Of a stretch of 38,971 nucleotides of DNA, positions 1 to 5,862 are shown one piece after another. A program made the translations under genes and the position numbers. The stretch lies in IMG/VR virus record IMGVR_UViG_3300003937_000007, positions 1-38,971 of that record; one strand, written 5' to 3'. Source of the DNA: a virus. Under the pieces are notes generated by a model. It was not told the origin of the DNA and did no database searches. It worked only from the letters and a program-made list of their open reading frames with translations. The number at the start of each line of letters is the position of its first letter. Position 1 is the stretch's first letter.

Positions 1-1
1 T

Positions 2-229
2 AAGTACTTATCTAATCGATATGATGAGTTACGAAAAGAAATGAAATCTCGTGGAATGAATCCTGATTCGTCAAGAGTATTTAAACGAGAACAATGGCCC
101 GATGAGTTATGGAATGAGTGGATGCCATTGGTGGAAGATTATAAAATTATCAGACAAAGAATTGAAGAAAAAATTAGAATGAAACCTGATTGGTATAGGG
201 TTACAAAAAAAAGTGAAAATAATGCTTGA
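2..229 (+). CDS. denV: Pyrimidine dimer DNA glycosylase, DenV-like (5' truncated)
   Basis: The frame is open from base 2, so the gene starts outside the window; 75 C-terminal residues are visible. They follow the C-terminal half of T4 endonuclease V (DenV, Pyr_excise family): a helix with YLSNRYDELRKEMKSRGMN matching T4 FLRKRQIELIAECLKRGFN, then a variable stretch, then EKIRMKPDWYR matching T4 EKIAQRPTWYK. In T4 this aromatic C-terminal segment contacts the DNA at the dimer. The family nicks DNA at UV-induced cyclobutane dimers as glycosylase plus AP lyase. The catalytic N-terminal Thr and Glu cannot be checked here. An internal ATG at 41 would give only 62 residues and is not the real start. 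Followed by a promoter overlapping its stop codon. Confidence 0.8.
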   Translation, partial: KYLSNRYDELRKEMKSRGMNPDSSRVFKREQWPDELWNEWMPLVEDYKIIRQRIEEKIRMKPDWYRVTKKSENNA

Positions 230-254
230 CATTGACAAATATATGTTATATATT
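226..254 (+). promoter_or_regulatory. Sigma70-like promoter (GCTTGACA / TATATT)
   Basis: TTGACA at 226-231 and TATATT at 249-254, separated by 17 bases, sit at the stop codon of the DenV-like gene and 26 bases before the next ATG. The -35 box has the same 5' context (GCTTGAC) as the promoters at 8993 and 10602, suggesting one host-type sigma factor reads all three. Confidence 0.65.
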
Positions 255-279
255 AAGGGGTATTTAAAATAGGAAAAAT

Positions 280-372
280 ATGAAATTAGTATTATATAGA
301 ATAGCAGAGTTTTTAACCGCACTATGGATGTTTGTGGTTTTCTACATTTTAATGATTGTGGCTAATATTTAA
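280..372 (+). CDS. 30-aa single-span membrane micropeptide
   Basis: A short frame of 30 codons starting at ATG 280, preceded by AGGA at 271-274, six bases from the ATG. Residues 9-29 are strongly hydrophobic (LTALWMFVVFYILMIVANI), which predicts one membrane span with a short basic N terminus (MKLVLYR). It is the first gene after the 226-254 promoter and ends three bases before the SWIM-domain gene. No family is recognised. Similar tiny membrane peptides recur through the window (1940, 4276, 8277), typical of phage micropeptides whose targets are unknown. Confidence 0.55.
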   Translation: MKLVLYRIAEFLTALWMFVVFYILMIVANI

Positions 373-375
373 TAT

Positions 376-636
376 ATGGAACTACTTGATTTAATAATCG
401 AAAAGTTCGATGGTGTTATAGTTGATGATTTCGGCTGGGAACACTATAAAGTTAAAGGTAAGGATTACGATATACGGTTTGATCCTTCTCGTATAGAGTG
501 GGCATGTGATTGTAAGGCATTCACATTCAGACATAGGTTTGGTAAAAAATATTGTAAACATATTTTGGAAATACAAGATAATAAATTTAAACAAAGGGTA
601 ATCAGTAGAGGCCGTGCTGGTGCCAGAGTGGTTTAA
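376..636 (+). CDS. SWIM zinc-finger protein (86 aa)
   Basis: Residues 44-63 carry CDCKAFTFRHRFGKKYCKHI, a match to the SWIM zinc-finger pattern CxCx(n)CxH. SWIM domains bind DNA or protein and occur in transposases, MEKK1 and SWI2-like ATPases; here the domain stands nearly alone, with about 40 N-terminal residues of predicted beta structure (VIVDDFGWEHYKVKGKDYDI). The role is unknown; DNA or RNA binding is plausible. There is no clear Shine-Dalgarno sequence. The last 23 bases of the frame, including its stop codon, lie inside the tRNA gene at 614-687, so the C-terminal residues (GARVV) are encoded by tRNA sequence. Confidence 0.75.
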   Translation: MELLDLIIEKFDGVIVDDFGWEHYKVKGKDYDIRFDPSRIEWACDCKAFTFRHRFGKKYCKHILEIQDNKFKQRVISRGRAGARVV

Positions 637-687
637 TGGGGTGGATTGCAAATCCATTATTCGCAGGTTCGAATCCTGTCCAGCACT
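614..687 (+). tRNA. tRNA-Cys (GCA)
   Basis: Cloverleaf is readable by eye. The acceptor stem GTGCTGG (614-620) pairs with CCAGCAC (680-686), discriminator T at 687. The anticodon arm GTGGA-TTGCAAA-TCCAT gives anticodon GCA. The T arm is GCAGG-TTCGAAT-CCTGT. CCA is not encoded. It is the only tRNA seen in the window. Confidence 0.9.
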
Positions 688-700
688 CAAAGTAAAATAA

Positions 701-940
701 ATGGAAGTTGATATGACAATTAGAGATTTAGTTGAGAGATTAGAAAGTATAGAAAAAAATGCGGGAGATAATATTCGTGAAGAGTTATCTATACTGATAG
801 ATGATATTATTGAGTTTGATATGCATATGTCAAAAATATTTAAAAACATTAAAAAAGATATTCATAATGTTGAAGAAAAAGATGTTATGGATTTACTATT
901 TAAAGAAGGAATTAAATCTGGTGAAATTGGAGAAGCTTAA
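701..940 (+). CDS. Hypothetical protein (79 aa), helical
   Basis: No family recognised. The protein is highly charged and predicted mostly alpha-helical, with heptad-like hydrophobic spacing in residues 5-60 (IRDLVERLESIEKN, then ELSILIDDIIEFDMH), so a small coiled-coil or helical bundle is likely. It starts 13 bases after the tRNA-Cys. Neither the first ATG (701) nor the in-frame ATG at 713 has a clear Shine-Dalgarno sequence; I use the first. It is followed by a strong Shine-Dalgarno sequence for the next gene. Confidence 0.6.
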   Translation: MEVDMTIRDLVERLESIEKNAGDNIREELSILIDDIIEFDMHMSKIFKNIKKDIHNVEEKDVMDLLFKEGIKSGEIGEA

Positions 941-958
941 ATTAAAAAAGGAGAAAAA

Positions 959-1432
959 ATGAATTCGTTTGAAAAAAACGGCGGTTATATAGTCAAAAAA
1001 GAAACTAATCATTATGGTGGTAAAAACATTCGATATATGGATTGTAAACTTTGTGGTGGACAAGTGCGTAATGTTGGTGAAGAAGCCAAATCGGTAATTT
1101 GTAATACTTGTTTCAATGGGAGAATGGTAAAACAATTCCCTGAAACAGCAGACTTTAATGGAAGAACATACAAACCCACAGGTCGTCCAGCAGGATGGCA
1201 TTGGATGTCAGAGTTCGTAGATAAAGATGGTAATGTGTTTCATAAAGGTAAAGAGATGAAAAAGTTAAAAGGTACTTTACCATCTACTAAGGTTAAACCA
1301 CCTAAGAAAAGAATTAAACGCCGTACTAAAGATGCGATACTTGTAGAAAAGTATAAAGAGAAAAAGAAAGCTTTGAGAAAGGCTGTAAAAAAACAAAAAG
1401 ATTTTATTAATCACAATATAGATAAAGGATAG
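959..1432 (+). CDS. Zinc-ribbon protein with basic C terminus (157 aa)
   Basis: Two CxxC pairs, CKLC near residues 24-27 and CNTC near 43-46, form a zinc-ribbon-like knuckle in the N-terminal third. After about residue 95 the chain is extremely rich in Lys and Arg (KVKPPKKRIKRRTKDA, then KEKKKALRKAVKKQK), which suggests nucleic-acid binding. ATG 959 is preceded by AAAAGGAG with good spacing. It lies immediately before a cold-shock-like protein, with only zero to three bases between them, so both may be co-translated RNA-binding factors. Specific function unknown. Confidence 0.75.
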   Translation: MNSFEKNGGYIVKKETNHYGGKNIRYMDCKLCGGQVRNVGEEAKSVICNTCFNGRMVKQFPETADFNGRTYKPTGRPAGWHWMSEFVDKDGNVFHKGKEMKKLKGTLPSTKVKPPKKRIKRRTKDAILVEKYKEKKKALRKAVKKQKDFINHNIDKG

Positions 1433-1435
1433 ATG

Positions 1436-1642
1436 ATGAACGAAGGTAAAGTAAAATGGTTTGATAGCAAAAAAGGTTACGGTTTCGTAAACGATGGATC
1501 AGACAATCAAGACTACTTTGTACATTTCTCTGAAATTCAAAGTGATGATTTTAAGACCTTAGATGAAGGTCAAAAAGTCTCATTTGAAATTGGAGAGAGG
1601 AACACAATTACAAAGAATACTCATATGAAGATGGTGAGTTAA
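1436..1642 (+). CDS. Cold-shock domain protein (CspA-like)
   Basis: A single cold-shock (OB-fold) domain of 68 residues: [15 protein letters not shown] contains RNP1 (KGYGFV) and DYFVHFSEI contains RNP2 (YFVHF). This family binds single-stranded RNA or DNA and melts RNA secondary structure. I choose ATG 1436 because AAAGGA at 1424-1429 then has a six-base spacing; ATG 1433 is in frame but too close. The last 15 residues ([14 protein letters not shown]) do not resemble the usual CSP end, and a long orphan frame shifted by one base follows from here (see next entry), so the C terminus may be altered by a missing base. Confidence 0.88.
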   Translation: MNEGKVKWFDSKKGYGFVNDGSDNQDYFVHFSEIQSDDFKTLDEGQKVSFEIGERNTITKNTHMKMVS

Positions 1643-1710
1643 CAATTACATTTTGGGCAAAGGATGATACTGATGCTGAATTGTATAAGAAAAAAGTAGG
1701 TAAAGTATGA
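1588..1710 (+). pseudogene. Orphan coding frame after the cold-shock gene (probable frameshift)
   Basis: Reading in the -1 frame relative to the cold-shock gene gives 40 protein-like codons (including [16 protein letters not shown]) ending in TGA at 1708-1710, which overlaps the next ATG (1707) in the ATGA style used by genuine genes here. The frame has no ATG, GTG or TTG near its beginning; a stop at 1585-1587 bounds it upstream. The simplest reading is one base missing between about 1588 and 1640, so that the cold-shock domain continues into this tail. A lost start codon of a separate gene, or programmed frameshifting, is possible; no slippery heptamer is obvious. Confidence 0.45.
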
Positions 1711-1940
1711 GTGGATTTGGAAATCCTAATTTGAGTAATTATATTTACCCTGTCCAAACTTCTGAACAAAGGAATCAAGATCCTCAGGAAGACCCAAGAG
1801 TCCAAGTGAGTGAAATGTTAAAAGGTCCAGTTAGAGAAGAAGGTGAATCTTATGAAGATTATAAGATTCGTATGAAAGTTGAATACAAACTCACACGAGA
1901 TTATTTAAAAGGTTATTTACTTCCACAAGGAGATAAATAA
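1707..1940 (+). CDS. Hypothetical protein (77 aa)
   Basis: No family recognised. A Pro/Asn/Gln-rich N-terminal half (NPNLSNYIYPVQTSEQRNQD) is followed by an acidic and basic helical half (EEGESYEDYKIRMKVEYKLTRDYLKGY). The start overlaps the stop of the preceding orphan frame (ATGA) and its own stop overlaps the next start (TAATG), so it is part of a tightly coupled set. Function unknown. Confidence 0.6.
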   Translation: MSGFGNPNLSNYIYPVQTSEQRNQDPQEDPRVQVSEMLKGPVREEGESYEDYKIRMKVEYKLTRDYLKGYLLPQGDK

Positions 1941-2020
1941 TGTTTGAATTTTTAGTAGTATGTTTACTGATTTTCATTGCAGTAAAATTGAGTGATAATA
2001 ACCGACCACCAGGATTTTAA
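1940..2020 (+). CDS. 26-aa membrane micropeptide
   Basis: Twenty-six codons starting at ATG 1940, which overlaps the previous stop (TAATG), and ending at 2020, which in turn overlaps the start of the deformylase gene (TAATG). Residues 2-16 are hydrophobic (FEFLVVCLLIFIAVK), then a polar tail SDNNRPPGF. The exact double overlap is good evidence that it is translated. One membrane span predicted, function unknown. Confidence 0.55.
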   Translation: MFEFLVVCLLIFIAVKLSDNNRPPGF

Positions 2021-2667
2021 TGAATAAAGTTATAAATTGTTTTACAGACGATAACCCAGTTATCAATAAAAAATTAAAAGAGGTTTCAGTTGAAGAAGGA
2101 ATGGCTATTGCCACAGAATTATTTCAGATACTTAACGAAAGAAAAGACGGTATTGGGTTGGCAGCTAATCAAGTGGGAATTGATGCACAAGTGGCCGTTG
2201 TCAATGTTCGTGAACCTTTGGTACTCATTAATCCAAAAGTAATTTCTACTGATAATGAGATACCTTATTATGAGGGATGTCTATCTTTCCCAAAGAAAGG
2301 TATTCACACTAAACGATACGAAACGATACAGATACAAACTGCTCAAGAAGAAAGTGGTTGGGTATTTAGTGGTACACCAAATGGAAATGTTGGTAAAGGT
2401 AGTTGGGAAAAAAACGATACACAAGATAATGAATTAAGGTTGTTAGAATCAATATGTGTTCAACACGAGATAGACCATTTAAATGGAATGACTATTCACG
2501 ACAGAGAAGATAAACCAAAACCTATTAAAGTATCAAGGTCTTATGGAAGAAATGAAGTAGTTATGATTACTAATGGTAAAGAAACTAAAGATTTAAAATA
2601 CAAAAAAGCTAAACCACTTATTGATAGTGGTAAATGGGAAATCTATATAGGTGGCCCGATAACTTAG
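2020..2667 (+). CDS. def: Peptide deformylase
   Basis: All three family motifs are present: GIGLAANQ (residues 44-51), EGCLSFP (85-91) and HEIDH (149-153), giving metal ligands Cys87, His149 and His153 and catalytic Glu150. The enzyme removes the formyl group from the N-terminal methionine of new proteins. At 215 aa it is longer than bacterial enzymes (about 170): there are about 20 extra residues between EGCLS and HExxH (62 residues from Cys87 to His149, against 42 in E. coli), and about 60 extra residues after HEIDH. Phage deformylases, known from cyanophages, are usually shorter than the host form, so this size is odd. Coupled on both sides by overlapping stop/start codons. Confidence 0.93.
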   Translation: MNKVINCFTDDNPVINKKLKEVSVEEGMAIATELFQILNERKDGIGLAANQVGIDAQVAVVNVREPLVLINPKVISTDNEIPYYEGCLSFPKKGIHTKRYETIQIQTAQEESGWVFSGTPNGNVGKGSWEKNDTQDNELRLLESICVQHEIDHLNGMTIHDREDKPKPIKVSRSYGRNEVVMITNGKETKDLKYKKAKPLIDSGKWEIYIGGPIT

Positions 2668-2843
2668 TGAATAAAAAATTTAAAAAAGTGTGGGATAAAA
2701 TGGATGATGAATCAAAAGAAGCTATAAAGTTTTTGATAAACGAATTGTCTCAAAAGAAATATCAGAAGATAGCAGATGAAGCAATGAAATTACAAGGTGG
2801 GGATAAAGTAATTAATATGGTAAAGAAACAAGGTGAAGCTTAA
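2667..2843 (+). CDS. Hypothetical helical protein (58 aa)
   Basis: No family recognised. The chain is short, Lys-rich and predicted helical (KKVWDKMDDESKEAIKFLIN). I choose GTG 2667, which overlaps the deformylase stop as TAGTG, in the same way as neighbouring gene junctions; an in-frame ATG at 2634 lies inside the deformylase gene and has no better ribosome binding site, and ATG 2700 would give 47 residues. Its stop overlaps the next ATG (TAATG). Confidence 0.55.
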   Translation: MNKKFKKVWDKMDDESKEAIKFLINELSQKKYQKIADEAMKLQGGDKVINMVKKQGEA

Positions 2844-3265
2844 TGTTTGACAAAACAATAAAACTTACAGGAGAATATCCAAGTGATTTCAAACCATCAG
2901 TATCAGTACAAGAAGTACAACAATATTTTGATGCGTACAAATTCTATGATGGTAGAATGTTAGGTGGTTCTAAAATTGATTATCGTACTCAATATCCAGA
3001 TGATTTAATTATATTTAATGCTAATGTATTGATGCCAGGTTATGGTAAAGTATGGTATGGTGATTTAAATCTTACAGAAGATTATTTAGTATTGAGAGAA
3101 ATTGCTCAAAATTTAAATACAGATTTATATGTACTGTGGGAATCGGATGGAAGATTTGGTTTAGAGATGAAACCATTGAATGAGTTATTTGATAAAGCAG
3201 TATGGAATACGAGTGAAGATAACCCAACTAAAGAATGGTATAAAAAGAAAATGGAAAGTAAATAA
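2843..3265 (+). CDS. Hypothetical protein (140 aa)
   Basis: No family recognised. Mixed alpha/beta composition with many aromatic residues (YFDAYKFYDGRMLGG near residues 28-42, then GYGKVWYGDLNLTEDYL near 71-87). It has no signal peptide, membrane segment or cysteine cluster. It sits between overlapping start/stop codons (TAATG at both ends), so it is translated as part of the same block as the deformylase. The even, globular composition suggests a soluble enzyme or binding protein; no catalytic motif is evident. Confidence 0.65.
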   Translation: MFDKTIKLTGEYPSDFKPSVSVQEVQQYFDAYKFYDGRMLGGSKIDYRTQYPDDLIIFNANVLMPGYGKVWYGDLNLTEDYLVLREIAQNLNTDLYVLWESDGRFGLEMKPLNELFDKAVWNTSEDNPTKEWYKKKMESK

Positions 3266-3417
3266 TGTCAAGAGACATTTTTGGAAATAAAAGAAAACTT
3301 CGTAACGAAAAAGATTCTCGTTATAAAACATCCGAGTGGGATGTTACGAAAGAAAAAATAAAAATAGTTATATGGATAGCCTTAGGAATAGGTTATTTGT
3401 ATTTCATAGTATTATGA
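3265..3417 (+). CDS. Small membrane-anchored protein (50 aa)
   Basis: Starts at ATG 3265 overlapping the previous stop (TAATG). The first 32 residues are charged (SRDIFGNKRKLRNEKDSRYK) and the last 17 are hydrophobic (IVIWIALGIGYLYFIVL), giving a C-terminal tail anchor with the basic part in the cytoplasm. No family recognised. Confidence 0.55.
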   Translation: MSRDIFGNKRKLRNEKDSRYKTSEWDVTKEKIKIVIWIALGIGYLYFIVL

Positions 3418-3430
3418 AAAGGATAATATA

Positions 3431-3700
3431 ATGGCAAGACCAAGAGGCAGAGATGCAAGACCAAAGTTAGACCCAATCAGAAGAAAGTGTTCAACTTGTG
3501 GTAAGATAAAAGTAGTTCAACATAGAAGTTGGGTAGTACCATCAGCTAGTTCAGAATTTAATATACCAACATATAATAAAAATGCTGAACATAAAAATAG
3601 GGAAGATTTAAAAGGAGCTGTGGTAAAAAACTATTGTAGTTTGGAGTGTTCAGGAGATAGTTTTTTAAACAAATATACAGAAGAAGACTTTGACAGATAA
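3431..3700 (+). CDS. Zinc-finger-like protein (89 aa)
   Basis: Two cysteine pairs, CSTC at residues 20-23 and CSLEC near 69-73, are about 45 residues apart and could form a split zinc ribbon. The N terminus is basic (ARPRGRDARPKLDPIRRK). ATG 3431 is preceded by AAGGAT. The last 11 bases overlap the TTG start of the following gene. Nucleic-acid binding is a reasonable guess; no specific family recognised. Confidence 0.65.
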   Translation: MARPRGRDARPKLDPIRRKCSTCGKIKVVQHRSWVVPSASSEFNIPTYNKNAEHKNREDLKGAVVKNYCSLECSGDSFLNKYTEEDFDR

Positions 3701-3887
3701 TGCAAAGAAATCAATCTTTAGAGATGCCGATGGAGCAGGAAAAGGAGATAGACCGAGAAGCTATTCCACGAAGGATTGGGGAGAACGCTGGGAAAAAATT
3801 TTTGGTAAAAAGGACGAGGTGGCACGAGAAGAATCTGGGTCAATACATCCACCAAAGACTGAAAGAGGAAAATCTAACGATGAATGA
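3690..3887 (+). CDS. Small phage protein with GKGDRPR...RIFGKK-type motif (65 aa)
   Basis: The frame starts at TTG 3690, overlapping the previous stop, and encodes DADGAGKGDRPRSYSTKDWG followed by ERWEKIFGKK. A GKGD(x)xRP...NWDxIFGKK arrangement recurs in small uncharacterised phage proteins, so I take this frame as the real one. A competing frame opening at ATG 3700 covers the same bases but reads as low-quality Gln/Lys/Glu-rich sequence; only its distal part (3880-3963) looks genuine. Function unknown. Confidence 0.6.
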   Translation: MTDNAKKSIFRDADGAGKGDRPRSYSTKDWGERWEKIFGKKDEVAREESGSIHPPKTERGKSNDE

Positions 3888-3963
3888 TTTGGATGAAGAT
3901 ACAATTAATTTTTTCTTTCAACAATTTAAAGTTGATATAGATGAAACGGACAACGAAGGGTAA
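3880..3963 (+). CDS. 27-aa acidic micropeptide
   Basis: ATG 3880 is preceded by GAGGAA at 3865-3870 and overlaps the end of the 3690-3887 frame by eight bases. The peptide is acidic with a central aromatic run (NDLDEDTINFFFQQFKVDID). It fills the gap before the GroES-like gene. It could also be an unneeded tail of the longer ATG 3700 frame; coding status is uncertain. Confidence 0.4.
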   Translation: MNDLDEDTINFFFQQFKVDIDETDNEG

Positions 3964-3976
3964 AGTGAAATAGGTT

Positions 3977-4273
3977 ATGTTAAGACCGATAGGTGCAAGA
4001 GTAGTAGTTGAAAAACAAGCAAGACAAGAAAAGACAGATAGTGGTATTATAATACCAGATACTGCTAGAGAAGGTGGATTACCAGACATAGGAACAATAG
4101 TTGCATGTGGTAAGGGTTCGGTAAGTCATATGACAGGAGAAAGAATACCAATGGAAGTTAGTGTTGATGATACTATTTACTATGGTAGATTTCAGGCTCA
4201 AGAACTTGAGTATAAAGGTAAGAAATATTTAATACTTGGTGAACAAGATATTATAGCAGTGATAGAGGAGTAG
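3977..4273 (+). CDS. groES: GroES-like co-chaperonin
   Basis: Full-length Cpn10 (98 aa; E. coli GroES is 97). It opens with LRPIGARVVVEK, the family's first strand, followed by the mobile loop whose hydrophobic tip is SGIIIPD (about residues 22-28). GTIVACGKGSV and VDDTIYYGRFQAQEL are the later barrel strands, and the chain ends GEQDIIAVIEE. The protein caps GroEL and closes the folding chamber. No GroEL gene is in the window, so like T4 gp31 it presumably works with host GroEL, perhaps to fold the phage capsid protein. A weak AGG lies just before the ATG. Confidence 0.93.
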   Translation: MLRPIGARVVVEKQARQEKTDSGIIIPDTAREGGLPDIGTIVACGKGSVSHMTGERIPMEVSVDDTIYYGRFQAQELEYKGKKYLILGEQDIIAVIEE

Positions 4274-4275
4274 AG

Positions 4276-4338
4276 ATGGTTGAAATGACAATTTTAATTA
4301 GTGTGGTAATATTATTCCACTTAATGCTTAATAAATAA
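4276..4338 (+). CDS. 20-aa hydrophobic micropeptide
   Basis: Twenty codons from ATG 4276, with AGAGGAG at 4264-4270 five bases upstream, inside the end of the GroES-like gene. The peptide (VEMTILISVVILFHLMLNK) is a single membrane span. The strong ribosome binding site supports translation; function unknown. Confidence 0.5.
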   Translation: MVEMTILISVVILFHLMLNK

Positions 4339-4344
4339 ATTTAA

Positions 4345-4569
4345 ATGAGTGTAATAACCAAGTTAGAAGATGGTGGAGAAGTAGATGATACTTTCGTAAC
4401 GAGTATTGATAGTATTATGATATTGAAATCATTAATGGGTGATGATAAAGTATTTGATGAGAATCTAAATATGACAGAGTATGGAAACAAAAAATTAAAG
4501 AAACTACAAAAGAAGTGGTGTAGAGAAAATCAACACAAGAATTATAATAATAAAGATTATGCAAAATGA
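4345..4569 (+). CDS. Hypothetical protein (74 aa)
   Basis: No family recognised. Acidic first half (LEDGGEVDDTFVTSIDSI), then a basic, Asn-rich tail (KLKKLQKKWCRENQHKNYNN). No clear Shine-Dalgarno sequence. The stop overlaps the next start (ATGA at 4566-4569), which supports translation with the following gene. Function unknown. Confidence 0.55.
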   Translation: MSVITKLEDGGEVDDTFVTSIDSIMILKSLMGDDKVFDENLNMTEYGNKKLKKLQKKWCRENQHKNYNNKDYAK

Positions 4570-5024
4570 TTTCTAAACAAAATTTAAAAAACAAATTAGA
4601 AAAATTGGAGTTGTTAATTGATAAGACTCAACCTGATGAATCAGATAAAGAAGACTTATTTCAACAACATCAAATAGATAATTGTGATAACATTAGATAT
4701 GTTGATAATTTAAAGAATCAGCAGAATTTAACTTTAGATGAAAGAGAACATTTAATTTACATCATGAGAACTTCAAACAAAGTTTGGAAGATGAGAAATA
4801 AAATGTTAGATGGAGATTGGAACTTAGAAGATATTAAGTTAGATGAGATGGAAAAAGAATTAAGAAATCTTTTACCTAATAATAAGATAGGTGCCATTAA
4901 ACATTATAGACAAGTTATGATAGACGAATTTGGAAAACAAGTTTCTCTTAGAGATTCGAAAGAACGAATAGACAATCTTTCAAGAGAAATGACTTACGAA
5001 CAAGGTTTAATAATAAACCACTAA
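4566..5024 (+). CDS. Protein with ribosomal L7/L12 C-terminal-like segment (152 aa)
   Basis: Residues 1-105 are highly charged and predicted helical. Near residues 105-140, NNKIGAIKHYRQVM followed by SLRDSKERIDN resembles the helix-turn-helix of the ribosomal L7/L12 C-terminal domain (pattern KIxxIKxxRExxGxxLxEAKxxVD), the surface that recruits translation factors. The usual central GLGLKEAK is altered here to FGKQVSLRDSK, so the similarity is suggestive only. If real, the protein could contact the translation machinery; otherwise it is a helical protein of unknown role. ATGA overlap with the previous gene. Confidence 0.55.
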   Translation: MISKQNLKNKLEKLELLIDKTQPDESDKEDLFQQHQIDNCDNIRYVDNLKNQQNLTLDEREHLIYIMRTSNKVWKMRNKMLDGDWNLEDIKLDEMEKELRNLLPNNKIGAIKHYRQVMIDEFGKQVSLRDSKERIDNLSREMTYEQGLIINH

Positions 5025-5040
5025 ACAAGGAGTACAGGTT

Positions 5041-5297
5041 ATGTATTTTGAAACACAAGTAATATTTACAGAAGAAATTCCAACAAAGAATGGTGTACGA
5101 GAAAAGAAAACTCGTAGAGCATTTTAAATAAATTTGAATCGAAGATTGGGTTATATACATATGTGGATACTTCACATAGAGAAGAAGAAGTACCATTTTA
5201 TATACCACCTATTGAAGAAGAAATAGATTCAACATTTATACTACCAGATAGATTAAAACTCAAGGAGACAGAAGATGATTCTTCAAGGACTGCTTAG
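5041..5297 (+). pseudogene. Small protein gene interrupted by a probable one-base deletion
   Basis: ATG 5041, with AAGGAG at 5028-5033, opens 28 codons beginning YFETQVIFTEEIPTKNGVRE and stops at TAA 5125-5127. The -1 frame then stays open to TAG 5295-5297 and reads like protein (ESKIGLYTYVDTSHREEEVP, later EEEIDSTFILPDRLKL). A stop in that frame at 5115-5117 confines any shift to about 5118-5127, where the run ATTTTAAATAAA is found: one extra T would join both parts into a protein of about 85 aa. It overlaps the next gene's start at 5275. The N terminus loosely recalls the DUF4494 family of Bacteroidota and their phages; I am not sure of that. Confidence 0.5.
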
Positions 5298-5862
5298 TGG
5301 ATTAATTTTATTCGGTAGTGTTGCATTTAGAACACCTAACAATCCAGATATTACAAAAGATGATTATGAAATATCTTTGGGTTTTAAAAATAAATCAATT
5401 TATCTTAAACGAGATTGGGAACGAGAGTTAGGTGAGAAGTATATTGATGATGAGTTGTGGTTTGTATATGAACCAAAAGGATTTCCATTATATTTTAAAC
5501 CAGAGTATGTAAATAAAACATCTCGTGATTTACAATATGGTAAAGTGGATACAAGATATAAAAGAGATTGGTTTAGCATAGGACATACAGTATTAATATC
5601 TGAAGACAAAACAGAACAAGGAACATCAATTGGTATTCATAGAAAAAAGAAAATCAATCATAGATGGGAATTGGAATCAAAGTTTGATGGATATTATTTT
5701 AGAGATGAAGTTCTTGGGTTAGATAGATTTGACAGACAAAGTTTTGTTTCATTGAATTGGAAGATAAATGATAAACTTACATTATCTAATATCTTTGATT
5801 ACAATGATATAAAAGAAAAAAAATATTATAAATTTAAAATAGGAGTTGAGTATGAATTATAA
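5275..5862 (+). CDS. Outer-membrane beta-barrel-like protein (195 aa)
   Basis: ATG 5275 follows AAGGAG (5262-5267) at seven bases. A short hydrophobic N terminus (ILQGLLSGLILFGSVAF) looks like a signal peptide, without an obvious lipobox. The rest is a series of amphipathic beta strands with aromatic girdles (DYEISLGFKNKSIYLKRDW; FSIGHTVLISED; WELESKFDGYYFRDEV; SFVSLNWKINDKLTLSNIF) and the last strand ends KFKIGVEYEL, close to the outer-membrane C-terminal signature. Eight or so strands would fit. No named family recognised. A second barrel-like protein is at 32126. Confidence 0.55.
   Translation: MILQGLLSGLILFGSVAFRTPNNPDITKDDYEISLGFKNKSIYLKRDWERELGEKYIDDELWFVYEPKGFPLYFKPEYVNKTSRDLQYGKVDTRYKRDWFSIGHTVLISEDKTEQGTSIGIHRKKKINHRWELESKFDGYYFRDEVLGLDRFDRQSFVSLNWKINDKLTLSNIFDYNDIKEKKYYKFKIGVEYEL

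Noticed and set aside
391-849. 152-aa - strand ORF
   Set aside because: Antisense to the SWIM gene, the tRNA-Cys and the 701 gene, with low-complexity composition and no ribosome binding site.
3700-3879. Upstream part of the ATG 3700 frame as a gene
   Set aside because: The overlapping TTG 3690 frame has a recognisable phage motif (GKGDRPR...IFGKK); only the last 27 codons of the other frame are kept.
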